A model generated the notes under the pieces. It worked only from the letters and a program-made list of their open reading frames with translations, had not been told where the DNA came from and made no database searches. This document shows, piece by piece, positions 5,625 through 5,843 of a DNA stretch of 5,843 nt. The position numbers and the translations under genes are program-made. Each line of letters starts with the position of its first letter. Position 1 is the first letter of the stretch. The DNA comes from Trueperaceae bacterium (GTDB lineage: Bacteria > Deinococcota > Deinococci > Deinococcales > Trueperaceae): the NCBI GenBank assembly GCA_029210865.1, contig JARGGE010000196.1, positions 1 to 5,843 on the forward strand. The letters are read 5' to 3'.

Positions 5625-5843
5625 GTGGACACGGTCGCCGAGCTGCGTGCCCGCCTCCGTCGCCCGCTCGAGCGGGAGCTGGCGACGGGGTGCCGCGACG
5701 ACGTGGTCGTCGGTGGGCTCGAGCGCCTGGTCGCGACCGTCGGCCGCCCGTTCGCCGACGTCCGCGCCATCCTCGACGGCTACGCGGCGCTCCCGACCGA
5801 GGAGCGCGCCCGCAGGCTCGAGACGGCGCTCGGGCTCCTGCGG
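5625..5843 (+). CDS. recG: RecG-like ATP-dependent DNA helicase, N-terminal fragment
   Basis: The frame opens with GTG and stays open for 73 codons to the window edge, so the gene is cut by the window. The visible part reads VDTVAELRARLRRPLEREL, then TGCRDDVVVGGLERLVATVG, then FADVRAILDGYAALPTEERA. It is a charged, helical segment without catalytic motifs. The pattern L-E-x-E-L...G-C-x-D-x-V-V-x-G-G-L-E resembles the N-terminal extension that precedes the wedge domain in RecG of Deinococcota and Chloroflexota, the branch-migration helicase that reverses stalled forks. The match is from memory and the helicase domains lie outside the window, so identity is tentative. Coding potential is good: G/C in nearly every third position. 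It is transcribed away from the MFS gene. Confidence 0.55.
   Translation, partial: MDTVAELRARLRRPLERELATGCRDDVVVGGLERLVATVGRPFADVRAILDGYAALPTEERARRLETALGLLR

Overview
The window is about 74% GC over most of its length (sampled by eye) and gene-dense. It reads as bacterial chromosome from a high-GC lineage. A Deinococcota relative such as the Trueperaceae would fit: a -10 element sits directly on a start codon (leaderless style), the amino-acid binding protein has a signal peptide without a lipobox, and the last gene starts like RecG. This placement is inference; no rRNA or marker gene is present.

Positions 1-707 are a mosaic. The first ~56 bases read on the minus strand as an RlmJ-like methyltransferase piece. 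Positions ~45-374 encode an internal piece of class II HMG-CoA reductase at about 63% GC. From ~375 the same open frame continues as the C-terminal CorC_HlyC domain of a CBS-domain/hemolysin-like membrane protein. Both changes happen in short stretches readable as either partner. A chimeric assembly at a contig end is the simplest explanation; an in vivo rearrangement is the alternative.

Positions 711-3950 hold a minus-strand cluster, in transcription order: a periplasmic amino-acid binding protein (3204-3950), a long intercistronic hairpin region, an amino-acid ABC permease with an unusual extracytoplasmic insertion (1892-3100), and alanine racemase alr (711-1895), which overlaps the permease by ATGA. 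Together they suggest amino-acid uptake linked to D-alanine supply for peptidoglycan. No ATPase subunit is present.

Positions 4059-5531 (minus strand) encode a 14-TM DHA2-type MFS exporter. Divergent from it, a plus-strand gene starts at GTG 5625 with a -10-like hexamer six bases upstream and runs off the end; it looks like the N-terminus of the DNA helicase RecG. I see no tRNA, rRNA, CRISPR, insertion sequence or phage gene. No previously undescribed multi-gene system is evident. The most noteworthy items are the mosaic left end, the permease insertion and the transporter-racemase coupling.
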